A stretch of DNA of 64,000 nucleotides from JBFMAI01 sp040755725 (GTDB taxonomy: Bacteria > Planctomycetota > Phycisphaerae > UBA1845 > Fen-1342): the NCBI GenBank assembly GCA_040755725.1, contig JBFMAI010000030.1:1-64000 (forward strand). Reading direction: 5' to 3'. Made by a program: the position numbers and the translations under genes. The notes below the pieces were generated by a model. It had not been told where the DNA came from. It was given only the letters and a program-made list of their open reading frames with translations, and ran no database searches. Shown one piece after another: positions 34,837 to 46,967 of the stretch. Position 1 is the first letter of the stretch. Every line of letters begins with the position of its first letter.

Positions 34837-35496
34837 CTAGCGCCGGCGCAGCAGGGCCAGAGCGCCCAGCAGCAGCAGCGACGAGGGCTCCGGAACCGGC
34901 AGACCTTCAATCTTGATCGCCGAGTCCAACGTGGCGCCGATGACCGAGGTCGCGGCCCACGCGGTGCCGAAGCCGAACGCCCCGCCGGGGTTCCGGATGG
35001 CCGACTGATTGCCTTGGATCGAAGTCGTCTGGCCGAGGAACTTCTGGCCGTGCGTGGCGAAAGTGGTCATCGGCGTGAAGCCGATCCAGTACTGCCCGGC
35101 GGGCAGCACGATGTTCAGGCCGCTCATCGAGATCTCGGCGACCCCGCCGGCCGGGTTGACAATCGTGATCGGATACGCGGTTCCGGCCGCAGGGTCATTG
35201 CCTGCCGCGGGCAAGGAGCCCGTCTTGGGGAACACGTTCAGGCGGCCCTGGGTGACCGTGGTCCAGTTGCCGGGGGTCGCGCCGTCGATGTACCAGGTGG
35301 TGATCTTTTGGATCGTCCAGCCGGTCGCCGGGACGACGATATCATGGACCTGATAGCTCGAATACGTCGGGTAGTCGGAGAACTCCTGATCGACGTACGC
35401 CGCCGCGTTCGGATCCAGCGCCTGGTTCCAGAGCACATCGGCCCAAGCCGTCGACCCAAGCGACAAGACAAGTGCAGCCAACAATAACTTCTTCAT
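34837..35496 (-). CDS. PEP-CTERM sorted protein, second copy type
   Basis: The start at 35496 has GGAGGAGAT upstream and opens a typical signal peptide (MKKLLLAALVLSLGSTAWA). The mature region is beta-rich (YQVHDIVVPATGWTIQKITTWYI, NIVLPAGQYWIGFTPMTTF) with no catalytic motif. The tail VPEPSSLLLLGALALLRRR is a PEP-CTERM sorting signal. An in-frame ATG 120 bp upstream would hide the signal peptide and is rejected. The gene ends at a strong terminator and is monocistronic. Confidence 0.85.
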   Translation of the reverse strand: MKKLLLAALVLSLGSTAWADVLWNQALDPNAAAYVDQEFSDYPTYSSYQVHDIVVPATGWTIQKITTWYIDGATPGNWTTVTQGRLNVFPKTGSLPAAGNDPAAGTAYPITIVNPAGGVAEISMSGLNIVLPAGQYWIGFTPMTTFATHGQKFLGQTTSIQGNQSAIRNPGGAFGFGTAWAATSVIGATLDSAIKIEGLPVPEPSSLLLLGALALLRRR

Positions 35497-36248
35497 TTTG
35501 TCCATCTCCTCCATCACCTTGGGGTTTCTGCCACCGTCCGGCAGGCCCGTCCAGTACCTCTTGCGTGCAGGAACGTCCCGCACCTCCTCACGTGTGAGAG
35601 AAAGGATGAGCGTCAATCATCCACGACGGCCACATCTTGGGGCGAGGAACCTGTGCGCGAAAACCCGAACCGGCATTTCCGTGCGCGTCGTCCCGCGCCG
35701 TTCACAGAAGCAAGCAGATTGGGCAAGACTTGAGCGTGCCTTCCTCGACTCGCTCCTCCGGACATGATAGTAGCGGAACCCGGCACGGCCAGTCAACCAA
35801 AAAGCCAGAAGCAGACTGAAACGGAGCCGCGTTGCTCATACCGTCCCAAACTTCAAATATAATATAGTTATTCAATATTAATCAGCTCCACAGTAGCGTC
35901 TGTGTCCTCTTGATGCCCGACTGATCCTGCCCGGAACAGGCCGTGTTGGTCGCGCCCGAGCGGCGGCCGGGGTGACGGGAAGTCGCTCGGGGGCACGCCC
36001 CCGCGACTTTCGAGGTTGGGAAGGCCACGGTGATGTCCCGACCCCCCGGCGACGCGGCACGTCGCGTCGCGACGGCCGCCGCCCCGGTTATCGAACGCGG
36101 CCCCGGCGGCACGGGGACAGCCCGGCGGACACGCCGCGCACACGGTCGCGGGCCGCGGCACGCGGCGTTGAAATGCCGTTGTGCTGAGCCCCGGGCATGG
36201 TACGATGTTAGGTTCTGGCAGCTTTCTCGACCCACAAACGGTGACGCC
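35497..36248. other. Long non-coding region between the PEP-CTERM and S1 genes
   Basis: No gene is supported in these 750 bases. They contain the PEP-CTERM promoter region, an AT-rich island at 35851-35884 with a perfect TATAAT (35858-35863), a strong GC hairpin at 35980-36009 (AAGTCGC/GCGACTT around GGGGGC/GCCCCC), and a likely S1 promoter at 36179-36206. The AT island is striking in a genome of this GC content. Confidence 0.5.
36179..36206 (+). promoter_or_regulatory. Possible promoter for the S1-domain gene
   Basis: TTGTGC (36179-36184) and TACGAT (36201-36206) are separated by 16 bases, about 43 bp upstream of the GTG start. Each hexamer matches the sigma-70 consensus at about four positions. 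It is the best candidate close to the gene; the TATAAT at 35858 is an alternative much further upstream. Confidence 0.4.
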
Positions 36249-37709
36249 GTGTCGATCGACCCCCACCACCTGGATGACGCGCAGTTAAACCGTGAACTGG
36301 CTGAGCAGGTCGGAGACCTGTCGGCCCAGGACTTCGAACACCACGTGGCCGCCCCGCGGCCCGCCCCCGATGCGGACGGCAAGGCGCGGATCTCCGGCCG
36401 TGTTATCGGCATCCACGGCTCCGACGTGTTCGTGGATATCGGCACGAAGAGCGAGGGTGTCATCCCTCTGGACGAGTTCGAGCCCGACGAACCCCCCCAG
36501 GTCGGCCAGGTGCTCAATCTCGTGCCGCAAGGCTTCGACCGCGACTCGGGACTCATGCGGCTGTCCCTGCGGGAGGCCAAAGCTCAGGCCGACCTGGACT
36601 CCCTGCGCGTGGGCGACGTGGTGAAGGGGCGGGTGACCGGCAGCAACATCGGCGGCCTGGAACTCCGTCTCCACGGCCTGCGCGGCTTCATGCCCATGAG
36701 TCAGGTCGACCTGGTCCGCCACGAGGACTTCGGCTCCTTCATCGGCCACTGGCTCGAGTGCGAGGTCACCGAGATCGACCGCCGTGGCAAACGCGTCGTG
36801 CTCAGCCGGCGTCGGGTGCTCGAGCGCCAACGGGAGGAAGAGCGTCGCCAGCTTCGCTTTCAGTTGGCCGAGGGGCAGGTGCGCAAGGGCATCGTCCGGC
36901 GGCTGGCCGACTTCGGGGCGTTCGTGGACCTGGGCGGCATCGACGGGCTGCTGCACATCAGCGACATGAGCTACACCCGGGTGAGCCACCCGCGTGACGT
37001 GCTCAAAGAGGGGCAGGAGATCGAGGTCAAAGTCCTGAAAGTGGACCTCGTCAAGGACCGCATTTCGCTGGGGCTCAAGCAGCTCGCGGCCGACCCGTGG
37101 ACCCTCGCGGCCGACAAGTACACGGTGGGCGCCACGATTGAAGGCCGCGTCTCGAAACTGATGGACTTTGGGGCGTTCGTCGAGCTAGAGCCCGGCGTGG
37201 AGGGGTTGATCCCCATCAGCGAGCTGAGTTGGACGCAGCGTGTCCGGCACCCCAAGGACGTGCTGAAAGTGGACGACCGCGTGCGAGTGGTCGTGCTCTC
37301 CGTGCAGCCGGAGAAACGCAAGCTCAGTCTCAGCCTGAAGGCCCTGGGGCAAGACCCGTGGGTGGGCGTGGCCGAGCGCTACCAGCCGGAAGCCGTCGTC
37401 AGCGGGGCCGTCACCCGCATCACGGACTTCGGGGCTTTCGTCCAGCTCGAGGAGGGCATCGAAGGGCTGATACACATCTCGCAGCTCGCCGACCACCGTG
37501 TGCGCAGCGTCGGCGACGTGCTGGAGGTCGGCCGGGTCATCCAGGCCCGCGTGCTTTCGGTGGACCCGGAACAGCGGCGCATCGGGCTTACGCTCAAGGG
37601 CCTGGGCGGCGAAGCGCCCCCGGCCGAGGAGTCGTCCACTGCCACTGCGCCTCCCGCGCCCAAGAAGAAAGAGCGCAAGAAGCCCCTCCGCGGCGGCCTG
37701 AGCTTCTAG
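36249..37709 (+). CDS. rpsA: S1-domain RNA-binding protein (RpsA-like, five S1 repeats)
   Basis: Five S1 RNA-binding motifs are visible: ISGRVIGIHGSDVFVDIG, VVKGRVTGSNIGGLELRL, RKGIVRRLADFGAFVDLGGIDGLLHISDMS, IEGRVSKLMDFGAFVELEPGVEGLIPISELS and VSGAVTRITDFGAFVQLEEGIEGLIHISQLA. A short acidic N-terminus precedes them and a Lys-rich tail (PKKKERKKP) follows. Ribosomal protein S1 helps mRNA bind the 30S subunit; six repeats are usual in proteobacteria and four or five occur elsewhere. The start is GTG at 36249. Identity as the ribosomal protein rather than another S1 protein is likely, not certain. Confidence 0.85.
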   Translation: MSIDPHHLDDAQLNRELAEQVGDLSAQDFEHHVAAPRPAPDADGKARISGRVIGIHGSDVFVDIGTKSEGVIPLDEFEPDEPPQVGQVLNLVPQGFDRDSGLMRLSLREAKAQADLDSLRVGDVVKGRVTGSNIGGLELRLHGLRGFMPMSQVDLVRHEDFGSFIGHWLECEVTEIDRRGKRVVLSRRRVLERQREEERRQLRFQLAEGQVRKGIVRRLADFGAFVDLGGIDGLLHISDMSYTRVSHPRDVLKEGQEIEVKVLKVDLVKDRISLGLKQLAADPWTLAADKYTVGATIEGRVSKLMDFGAFVELEPGVEGLIPISELSWTQRVRHPKDVLKVDDRVRVVVLSVQPEKRKLSLSLKALGQDPWVGVAERYQPEAVVSGAVTRITDFGAFVQLEEGIEGLIHISQLADHRVRSVGDVLEVGRVIQARVLSVDPEQRRIGLTLKGLGGEAPPAEESSTATAPPAPKKKERKKPLRGGLSF

Positions 37710-37901
37710 CGGCTGCTTCCGACCCCCCGCTTTGTCAGGGAGGCGCCGGGGAGGGTCCGAATCCCCGGCCGGCGTTGGGTTCTCGATTCTCTGATTCGTC
37801 CGACCGGGTCTTGGGGAGTTTTTCAAAGCGGTTTGGATGGCCGCGCCGCAGCCCTGCTCCCCGCCCATATACTCTCGGCTACGTGGGCCGTGGGCGCGTG
37901 C

Positions 37902-38753
37902 TCATGGCCCGGCGTCGCGCCCGAACTCGCACCACGGCTGGCCCCACTCGCGGTAGGAAATCAGGTAGACCGTGCCCACGGTGTCAACCTGGAGTATCCA
38001 CTCGCGGTGGCAATCGCAGCCGTCGAAGCAGTCCATGAACCCGTCGTCGATCCAGTACTGCCACCGCTCTCCCAGGTCGGTCACGGTGATGTAGTCGTCG
38101 ATGCCGATTAAGTGATTTGGCTCGGCCCACTGCACCTCGGGGAGGGCCTCGTACTCCAACGCGAGCACTTCGGCGTTCAGATTGTCACAGAACGTGAGCT
38201 TGATGCCCCACGACTGCACCTGCTCGCGAACGACCTGATAAAACCGGTTTAGCGCCTGGTACCCGGCCGTCGGCTGCCCGGCTACCAGCTTCAACAGCAG
38301 TTCCTTGGGCACCCAGTCGGTGTCGTCAATCACGTCCTTCAGCTTCGGATACGCCGCGCGAATCAGCGCCAGGTCCCGCAGGACCCGCTGGTAGTCCGCC
38401 TCCTGGGCCCGCAGCATCTGGCGCAGGTCCATTGCCAGCATCTCCGCTTCGAGATTGTCGCGGTGCGGACCGTAGTCAAAGTACGCCCGGCCGAGGAGCG
38501 GCATCAGCGCCGCCAGGTCCGGCAAGTCCACGTCGCCGTCGCCGCTCAGGTCGGCGCGGTCGAACTGCTCCGGGTCGCAGCCCGGCGGCGGGACCGTCAC
38601 GTCCGGGCCGACCAGGCACGTTTCAAACGCCAGCCAGTCGGCCGCGTTCACTTGGCTGTCCGCGTTGATGTCCCCCGGGCCAAAACACGTTTGCTGCGCC
38701 GCTGCCACCGCGGCCCAGCAGACCAGCACGCTCACCGCCAGAGCACGCCCCAT
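37902..38753 (-). CDS. Secreted protein with dockerin type I-like repeats
   Basis: A signal peptide (MGRALAVSVLVCWAAVAAAQQ) is followed by two calcium-binding dockerin-like segments: FGPGDINADSQVNAADWLAF and FDRADLSGDGDVDLPDLAALMPLLG, each with the D-x-N/D-x-D pattern. The remaining ~180 residues are helical and then beta-rich, with no recognised catalytic domain (GERWQYWIDDGFMDCFDGCDCHREWILQVD). Isolated dockerins are frequent in planctomycetes, where they are probably not part of a cellulosome. The partner is unknown. Confidence 0.8.
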   Translation of the reverse strand: MGRALAVSVLVCWAAVAAAQQTCFGPGDINADSQVNAADWLAFETCLVGPDVTVPPPGCDPEQFDRADLSGDGDVDLPDLAALMPLLGRAYFDYGPHRDNLEAEMLAMDLRQMLRAQEADYQRVLRDLALIRAAYPKLKDVIDDTDWVPKELLLKLVAGQPTAGYQALNRFYQVVREQVQSWGIKLTFCDNLNAEVLALEYEALPEVQWAEPNHLIGIDDYITVTDLGERWQYWIDDGFMDCFDGCDCHREWILQVDTVGTVYLISYREWGQPWCEFGRDAGP

Positions 38754-38877
38754 GATTCGTTCCTCCGCTCGGACGCCCCGGCCGTTCGGGCCTCACTCTC
38801 CGCCCGTCATCTTACCCCACCGCGTGCTCGGGACTCAACCACAAGTCGCCGGTCCCGCTGACGAGCGCGCGGTCCGT

Positions 38878-39855
38878 TCATCTCGGGGCGGCGAGGACGA
38901 GGTACGCGGTGTAGGCGGCATAGCCGACCAGAAAGAGCGCACCCTCCAGACGACTGATGCGGTACCCGGTGAAGAAGATCGGCAGGCACGCCGCGGATAC
39001 CACGATCATCAGCGGCATGTCCACGATCAGCGCCGCGCGGGCGACGGCAACCCCTTGCGGTGCGACGACCGCCGCGCCCCCGAGGACAATCAAGATATTG
39101 AAAATGTTGCTGCCCACGACGTTGCCGACGGCGATGTCCCGCTCGCCCTTGAGCGCGGCGACGACCGACGTGGCCACCTCCGGCAGCGACGTACCCGCCG
39201 CCACAATCGTCAGGCCGATGACGAGTTCGCTGACCCCCAGCGCCCGGGCAATGACGACGGAGGACGCGACCAGCCACCGCGACCCGAGCACGAGCAGTGT
39301 CAGGCCGACGAGCACAAGGGCCACGTTGACGAGCCCCGCGGTCAGTCCGGCACGCGGGGGTGGGCCAAACTCGGCGGCGTATTCGGCTTGCACGGCCGCG
39401 TTCTCGCGCCGGCCCTGTCGAATGCACCACGCGGTGTAAGCGACGCCGCCCGCGACGAGTACCAACCCATCCACCCGGCCGACACGGCCGTCGAGCCCCA
39501 AGAGCAGCGCGGCCAACGAGACGCCGGTCATCATCCACGCGTCGAACCGGACGAGCTGTTGGGCGACGGCCAGGGGGGTGATGAGGGCGGAAAGGCCGAG
39601 GATGAACAGCAGGTTGAAGAGGTTGCTGCCGACGACATTCCCCAGGCCGAGGTCGGGCTGTCCGGCGAGCGCTGCCTTGACGCTGACGGCCAGCTCGGGC
39701 GCGCTCGTACCGTACGCCACGATGGTCAGGCCGATGACGAGGGGCGAAACCCCGACGATGGCGGCCAGGCGCCCGGCGCCGCGCACGAGGCCTTCCGCCC
39801 CGGCCACGAGCAGGGCCAAGCCGCCGGCGAACAGCGCGATGGTGGACCCGTCCAT
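38878..39855 (-). CDS. CaCA-family calcium/sodium antiporter
   Basis: The protein has two homologous halves of five helices, each with the alpha-repeat motif: VIGLTIVAYGTSAPELAVSVKAALAGQPDLGLGNVVGSNLFNLLFILG and VIGLTIVAAGTSLPEVATSVVAALKGERDIAVGNVVGSNIFNILIVLG. The GTSxPE acidic residues bind the cation. It exchanges Ca2+ for Na+ (or H+) at the inner membrane. The start at 39855 (MDGSTIALFAGGLALLVAGAEG) gives 325 residues, as usual. It is divergent from the respiratory operon. Confidence 0.92.
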   Translation of the reverse strand: MDGSTIALFAGGLALLVAGAEGLVRGAGRLAAIVGVSPLVIGLTIVAYGTSAPELAVSVKAALAGQPDLGLGNVVGSNLFNLLFILGLSALITPLAVAQQLVRFDAWMMTGVSLAALLLGLDGRVGRVDGLVLVAGGVAYTAWCIRQGRRENAAVQAEYAAEFGPPPRAGLTAGLVNVALVLVGLTLLVLGSRWLVASSVVIARALGVSELVIGLTIVAAGTSLPEVATSVVAALKGERDIAVGNVVGSNIFNILIVLGGAAVVAPQGVAVARAALIVDMPLMIVVSAACLPIFFTGYRISRLEGALFLVGYAAYTAYLVLAAPR

Positions 39856-40047
39856 GCTCCGCACCGGATCCGGGCCGGGGTGATCGAGCGGAGTATAGCC
39901 GACCGCGGGGAGCGTGCGAAGGTCCCCTACGCCGGCCTGCGGCGCGCCGCGGGTGTCGGAAGGATTGGAAGCTGCCGACCCCTTGACCACGTGCGAGGCA
40001 GCCCCGAATATCACCGGCCACGAGCCCGAGCGAAGGGAGCCGACCGC

Positions 40048-40743
40048 GTGTCGCCGGTCTTTCCGCGTTGGACCAACAGACTCCGCGTGCTGGTGCTGGT
40101 CGCGGCGTTGCTGGCCCCGTTGTACTTGACGCTGTTGATGGCGTACGGGGCGTCCACGCAGACCACCGATGTGGGCTATGCGCCCGTCCAGCCGATCCCC
40201 TACAGCCATCTGCTTCACGCCGGGGAGCTGGGCATCGACTGCCGCTACTGCCACACCGCGGTGGAGACCGGGGCCCGGGCGGGCGTTCCGCCGACGCAAA
40301 CGTGCATCAACTGCCACGCGCAGGGGCATGGCGTGCGCCAGGAGAGTGCCAAGCTGGTGCTGATGCGCGAGGCGTTCTACGGGAGCGAGCAGCGGCCGGC
40401 GGGGCTGCCGATCCCGTGGGTCCGCATTCACGATCTACCCGACTATGCTTATTTCGACCACAGTGCCCATGTAACGCGGGGCGTGGGCTGTGTGGAGTGC
40501 CACGGCCGCGTGGACCGGATGGAAGTGGTGTACCAGGCCAAGCCGCTGAGCATGAGCTGGTGCCTGGAGTGCCACCGCAACCCGGGCCCGCGGCTGCGCG
40601 ACCTGGACCAGGTGTCGGCGACGGACATGACATGGACGCCGCCGCCGGGCGCTGCGGGCGAAGAGCTGGCGCGGCAGCTTCTGCGGAAATACAACATTCG
40701 CAGCCCCAAGTACTTACAGAGCTGCTCGACATGCCATCGGTAG
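40048..40743 (+). CDS. actA: Alternative complex III subunit ActA, pentaheme cytochrome c
   Basis: One N-terminal membrane anchor (RLRVLVLVAALLAPLYLTLLMAYG) is followed by five heme motifs: CRYCH, CINCH, CVECH, CLECH and CSTCH. This is the pattern of ActA, the multiheme subunit that takes electrons within the quinol-oxidising alternative complex III. The GTG at 40048 has AGGGAG upstream. It is the first gene of the actABC(DE)F-sco-cox cluster. An inverted-repeat element lies between it and actB. Confidence 0.9.
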   Translation: MSPVFPRWTNRLRVLVLVAALLAPLYLTLLMAYGASTQTTDVGYAPVQPIPYSHLLHAGELGIDCRYCHTAVETGARAGVPPTQTCINCHAQGHGVRQESAKLVLMREAFYGSEQRPAGLPIPWVRIHDLPDYAYFDHSAHVTRGVGCVECHGRVDRMEVVYQAKPLSMSWCLECHRNPGPRLRDLDQVSATDMTWTPPPGAAGEELARQLLRKYNIRSPKYLQSCSTCHR

Positions 40744-40806
40744 TGAGTAGGAAGGTGTGAACGTGGGAACGAAGGAAGGCGAATCGCACGCGGCGGAGGG
40801 AAGTCG

Positions 40807-43995
<3,189 letters not shown>

Positions 43996-44001
<6 letters not shown>

Positions 44002-44127
44002 AAAAGGGAAGAAGGCAAAATTCAAAAAGGTGCGCGGACGATGCCCGTCTGTCGACTCGAGTGTCTTGCACCCAAGCAACTTGCGTGGCGCGCCCCTTTT
44101 TGCATTTCTCCTTTTTCCTTTTGAATT
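43996..44127. repeat. MITE-like element at the actB-actC junction with A/T-rich inverted arms
   Basis: The left arm (43996-44036, GAAAAAGGGAAGAAGG, CAAAAAGG, GCGCG) pairs imperfectly, at about three bases in four, with the right arm (44089-44127, CGCGCCCC, TTTTTGC, CCTTTTTCC). The arms are purine- or pyrimidine-rich and stand out from the high-GC surroundings. The actB stop codon lies within the left arm. Confidence 0.7.
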
Positions 44128-44136
44128 GGATCCCGA

Positions 44137-45600
44137 ATGTCCACGATCGTTGGTGAGTTCGACAACACCCCCGACCGCCCCGGCGAGCGCGCACCGCTGA
44201 TCACCGGCGGCCACGATTTCGGGTCGCTCACCGACCTCGCCTGCGCCCCGTGGGAGGCCCCCCGCCCGCCGCGGGCGTGGTACGTCGCCCTGGTGATCTC
44301 GCTGGGTCTGCTGGGGGTGCTGGGGGCGATGGTCGGGTATCTGATCTTCAACGGCGTGGGCGTGTGGGGGCTGAACAACCCGGTCGGCTGGGGGTTCGAC
44401 ATCACGAACTTCGTGTTCTGGGTGGGCATTGGGCACGCGGGCACGCTGATTTCCGCGATTCTGTTCCTGTTTCGCCAGAAGTGGCGGACGAGCATCAACC
44501 GCTTCGCCGAGGCGATGACCATCTTCGCGGTCATGTGCGCCGGGCTGTTCCCGGGGATTCACGTCGGGCGCGTCTGGCTGGCATACTGGCTGGCGCCGGT
44601 GCCGAACCAGATGGCGATGTGGCCGAACTTCCGCAGCCCGTTGCTATGGGACGTGTTCGCCGTCGGCACCTACGCGACCGTGTCGCTGCTGTTCTGGTAC
44701 ATCGGGATGATCCCCGACCTGGCCACGTTCCGCGACCGGGCGACCAGCCGCGTCAAACAGGCCGTCTACGGGCTGCTGGCGATGGGCTGGACCGGCTCGT
44801 CGCGGCACTGGCACCGCTTCGAGCGCGCCTACCTGATCCTCGCCGCCCTGGCCACGCCGCTGGTCCTTAGCGTCCACTCCGTCGTCAGCTTCGACTTCGC
44901 CGTCTCGCAGCTTCCCGGGTGGCACACGACCATCTTTCCGCCGTACTTCGTCGCGGGGGCGATCTTCGGCGGCTTTGCGATGGTACTGACGCTGGCGGTG
45001 CCCGCGCGGCAGCTTTTCGGGCTGAAGAACATCATCACGCTGCGGCACCTGGAGAACTGCTGCAAGATCACGCTCCTGACGGGCACGATCGTCGGGTACG
45101 CTTACCTGATGGAGTTCTTCATCGCGTGGTACGGCGGCAACCCGTACGAGGGGTTCATCTTCCGGGCGCGGGCGCTGGGGCCGTACGCCTGGGCGTACTG
45201 GACCATGATCGGCTGCAATGTCGTCGCCCCGCAGCTCTTCTGGTTCAAGCGGTTCCGCACGACGCCGTGGCTGATGTTCGCCGTCGTGATGCTCGTGAAC
45301 GTGGGGATGTGGTTCGAGCGGTTTGTGATCATCGTCACGTCGCTGGCGCAGGACTTTCTGCCCGCGAACTGGGGGGCGTACCGGCCGACGGCGGTGGAGC
45401 TGCTGACGCTGGCGGGCAGCTTCGGGTTGTTTTTCACGCTGTTTCTGCTGTTCTGCCGGTTCCTGCCGATGGTGGCGATGGCGGAGGTGAAGACGGTGAT
45501 GCCGGTGCGCGACCCGCAGGCGCACCCGCACGCGCACGTGCCGACGACGCGGGGATTTGATTACAACCCGGATGAGTTTGATGCGGCCATTGAGAAGTGA
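44137..45600 (+). CDS. actC: Alternative complex III subunit ActC (NrfD/PsrC-like quinol-interacting membrane protein)
   Basis: This is a 487-residue polytopic protein with about ten membrane helices. Family pieces include WYVALVISLGLLGVLGAMVGYLIF, NPVGWGFDITNFVFWVGIGHAGTLISAILFL and MCAGLFPGIHVGRVWLAYWL. ActC forms the quinol-binding site of alternative complex III in the inner membrane. A cytoplasmic tail follows the last helix. It is separated from actB by the 44.0-kb element and from the next gene by another. Confidence 0.9.
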   Translation: MSTIVGEFDNTPDRPGERAPLITGGHDFGSLTDLACAPWEAPRPPRAWYVALVISLGLLGVLGAMVGYLIFNGVGVWGLNNPVGWGFDITNFVFWVGIGHAGTLISAILFLFRQKWRTSINRFAEAMTIFAVMCAGLFPGIHVGRVWLAYWLAPVPNQMAMWPNFRSPLLWDVFAVGTYATVSLLFWYIGMIPDLATFRDRATSRVKQAVYGLLAMGWTGSSRHWHRFERAYLILAALATPLVLSVHSVVSFDFAVSQLPGWHTTIFPPYFVAGAIFGGFAMVLTLAVPARQLFGLKNIITLRHLENCCKITLLTGTIVGYAYLMEFFIAWYGGNPYEGFIFRARALGPYAWAYWTMIGCNVVAPQLFWFKRFRTTPWLMFAVVMLVNVGMWFERFVIIVTSLAQDFLPANWGAYRPTAVELLTLAGSFGLFFTLFLLFCRFLPMVAMAEVKTVMPVRDPQAHPHAHVPTTRGFDYNPDEFDAAIEK

Positions 45601-45608
45601 AAGACAAC

Positions 45609-45667
45609 AGAACGCGAAGCGCCAGCGAGCGCAACTAACAACCGCGCTTGCTCGCGCGGCGCGTTCT
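45609..45667. repeat. Inverted-repeat element at the actC-actDE junction
   Basis: Arms at 45609-45632 (AGAACGCGAAGCGCC, AGCGAGCGC) and 45644-45667 (GCGCTTGCTCGCGCGG, CGCGTTCT) match as reverse complements at 20 of 24 positions. It begins eight bases after the actC stop. Confidence 0.7.
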
Positions 45668-45719
45668 GATCGGCGTACGGCTTTGCACGCGGTTGACTGA
45701 GGCGCGGGAGTTGCCTGCG

Positions 45720-46964
45720 GTGATAACACAACCTGCCAAGTTGACCAGCCTCCTCCTGGAGCTGCCTTCTCCCGGCGCGCTGTTGACCGCCGCCGAGAAG
45801 GTCCGCGACGCCGGCTACACGCGTTGGGACACGCACTCGCCGTACCCGGTCCACGGCATTGACGAGGCGATGGGGATTCGGCGGACGCGGCTGCCGTGGG
45901 TAGTGCTCGCGCTGGGGGTGCTGGGGTGCGTGATGGGGCTGGCGCTGGTCTGGTGGACGAACGCCACCGATCCGACCCGCTTCGGCTTCGTCCCGACTCA
46001 CTTCCAGGGCTACGACTTCGTCATCAGCGGCAAGCCGGTCTTCAGCCTGCCGGCGAACATCCCGGTGATCTTCGAATTGACCGTGCTGCTGGCCGCCTTG
46101 GGGGCGGTCATCGGCATGTTGGCCATGAACAACCTGCCGCGACACCACCAGGCGCTGTTCGGCGTGCCGCGGTTTCGGCGGGTGACGAACGACCGCTTCT
46201 TCGTGACCATCGACGCCGCCGACCCGCGCTTCGACCCGGTGCGGACGGAGCAGTTCCTGGCGTCGTTGGGCGGTCTCGGCGTGGAGCGCGTGGTTGAACC
46301 GCCGTCGAGCGACAAGCTGCCGCGCGGGTTGGTCATTGCGCTGACCGTGCTGGTCTGCCTGGCGCCGCTGCCGCCGCTGCTCGTGGCCAAGGCCCGGCTG
46401 TCGAAGTCGGAGCAGCCGCGCGTCCAGATCATCCAGGACATGGACAATCAGGAGCGCTTCAAGGCGCAGCAGGCGGCGCTGCTGTTCGCCGACGGGCGGG
46501 CGGCCCGGCCGCAGGTGCCGGGGACGATCGCCCGCGGCGACTGGCCGAAAGACCCGCATTTCCACGCCGGCAAGGTCGGCCAGCAGTGGGCCGCGACGTT
46601 TCCGCCGCAGGTCGAGATCACCGAGACGTTTGTCCGTCGCGGTCAGCAGCGGTTCAATATTTACTGCGCCCCGTGCCACGGGCTGGGCGGGGCGGGCGAC
46701 GGGATCATCGCCAAGCGGGCGCTCGACCTGGACACGCCCGGGTGGGTGCCGCCGACGTCCATGTTCAGCGAAATCGTGCTGGAACAGCCGAACGGGCAGC
46801 TCTTCAACACGATTACCAACGGCATCCGCACCATGCCGCCGTACGGGGACCAGATTCGGCCGGCGGACCGTTGGGCCATTGTGGCGTACGTGCGGGCGTT
46901 GCAGCGGAGCCAGGCGGCGAAGGTCGAGGACGTGCCGGCGGAGACGCGGTCGGAGTTGCGGTGA
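45720..46964 (+). CDS. actDE: Fused ActD (DUF3341) and ActE (monoheme cytochrome c) subunit
   Basis: The N-terminal half is ActD: LLELPSPGALLTAAEKVRDAGYTRWDTHSPYPVHGIDEAMG, two membrane helices and VPRFRRVTNDRFFVTIDAAD. A third membrane segment (LVIALTVLVCLAPLPPLLVA) leads to a C-terminal cytochrome c with the heme motif FNIYCAPCHGLGGAGDG and a Met ligand candidate in RTMPPYGDQI. In many clusters these are two genes. The start is probably GTG at 45720. It is three bases ahead of actF, so the two are tightly coupled. Confidence 0.87.
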   Translation: MITQPAKLTSLLLELPSPGALLTAAEKVRDAGYTRWDTHSPYPVHGIDEAMGIRRTRLPWVVLALGVLGCVMGLALVWWTNATDPTRFGFVPTHFQGYDFVISGKPVFSLPANIPVIFELTVLLAALGAVIGMLAMNNLPRHHQALFGVPRFRRVTNDRFFVTIDAADPRFDPVRTEQFLASLGGLGVERVVEPPSSDKLPRGLVIALTVLVCLAPLPPLLVAKARLSKSEQPRVQIIQDMDNQERFKAQQAALLFADGRAARPQVPGTIARGDWPKDPHFHAGKVGQQWAATFPPQVEITETFVRRGQQRFNIYCAPCHGLGGAGDGIIAKRALDLDTPGWVPPTSMFSEIVLEQPNGQLFNTITNGIRTMPPYGDQIRPADRWAIVAYVRALQRSQAAKVEDVPAETRSELR

Positions 46965-46967
46965 AAC

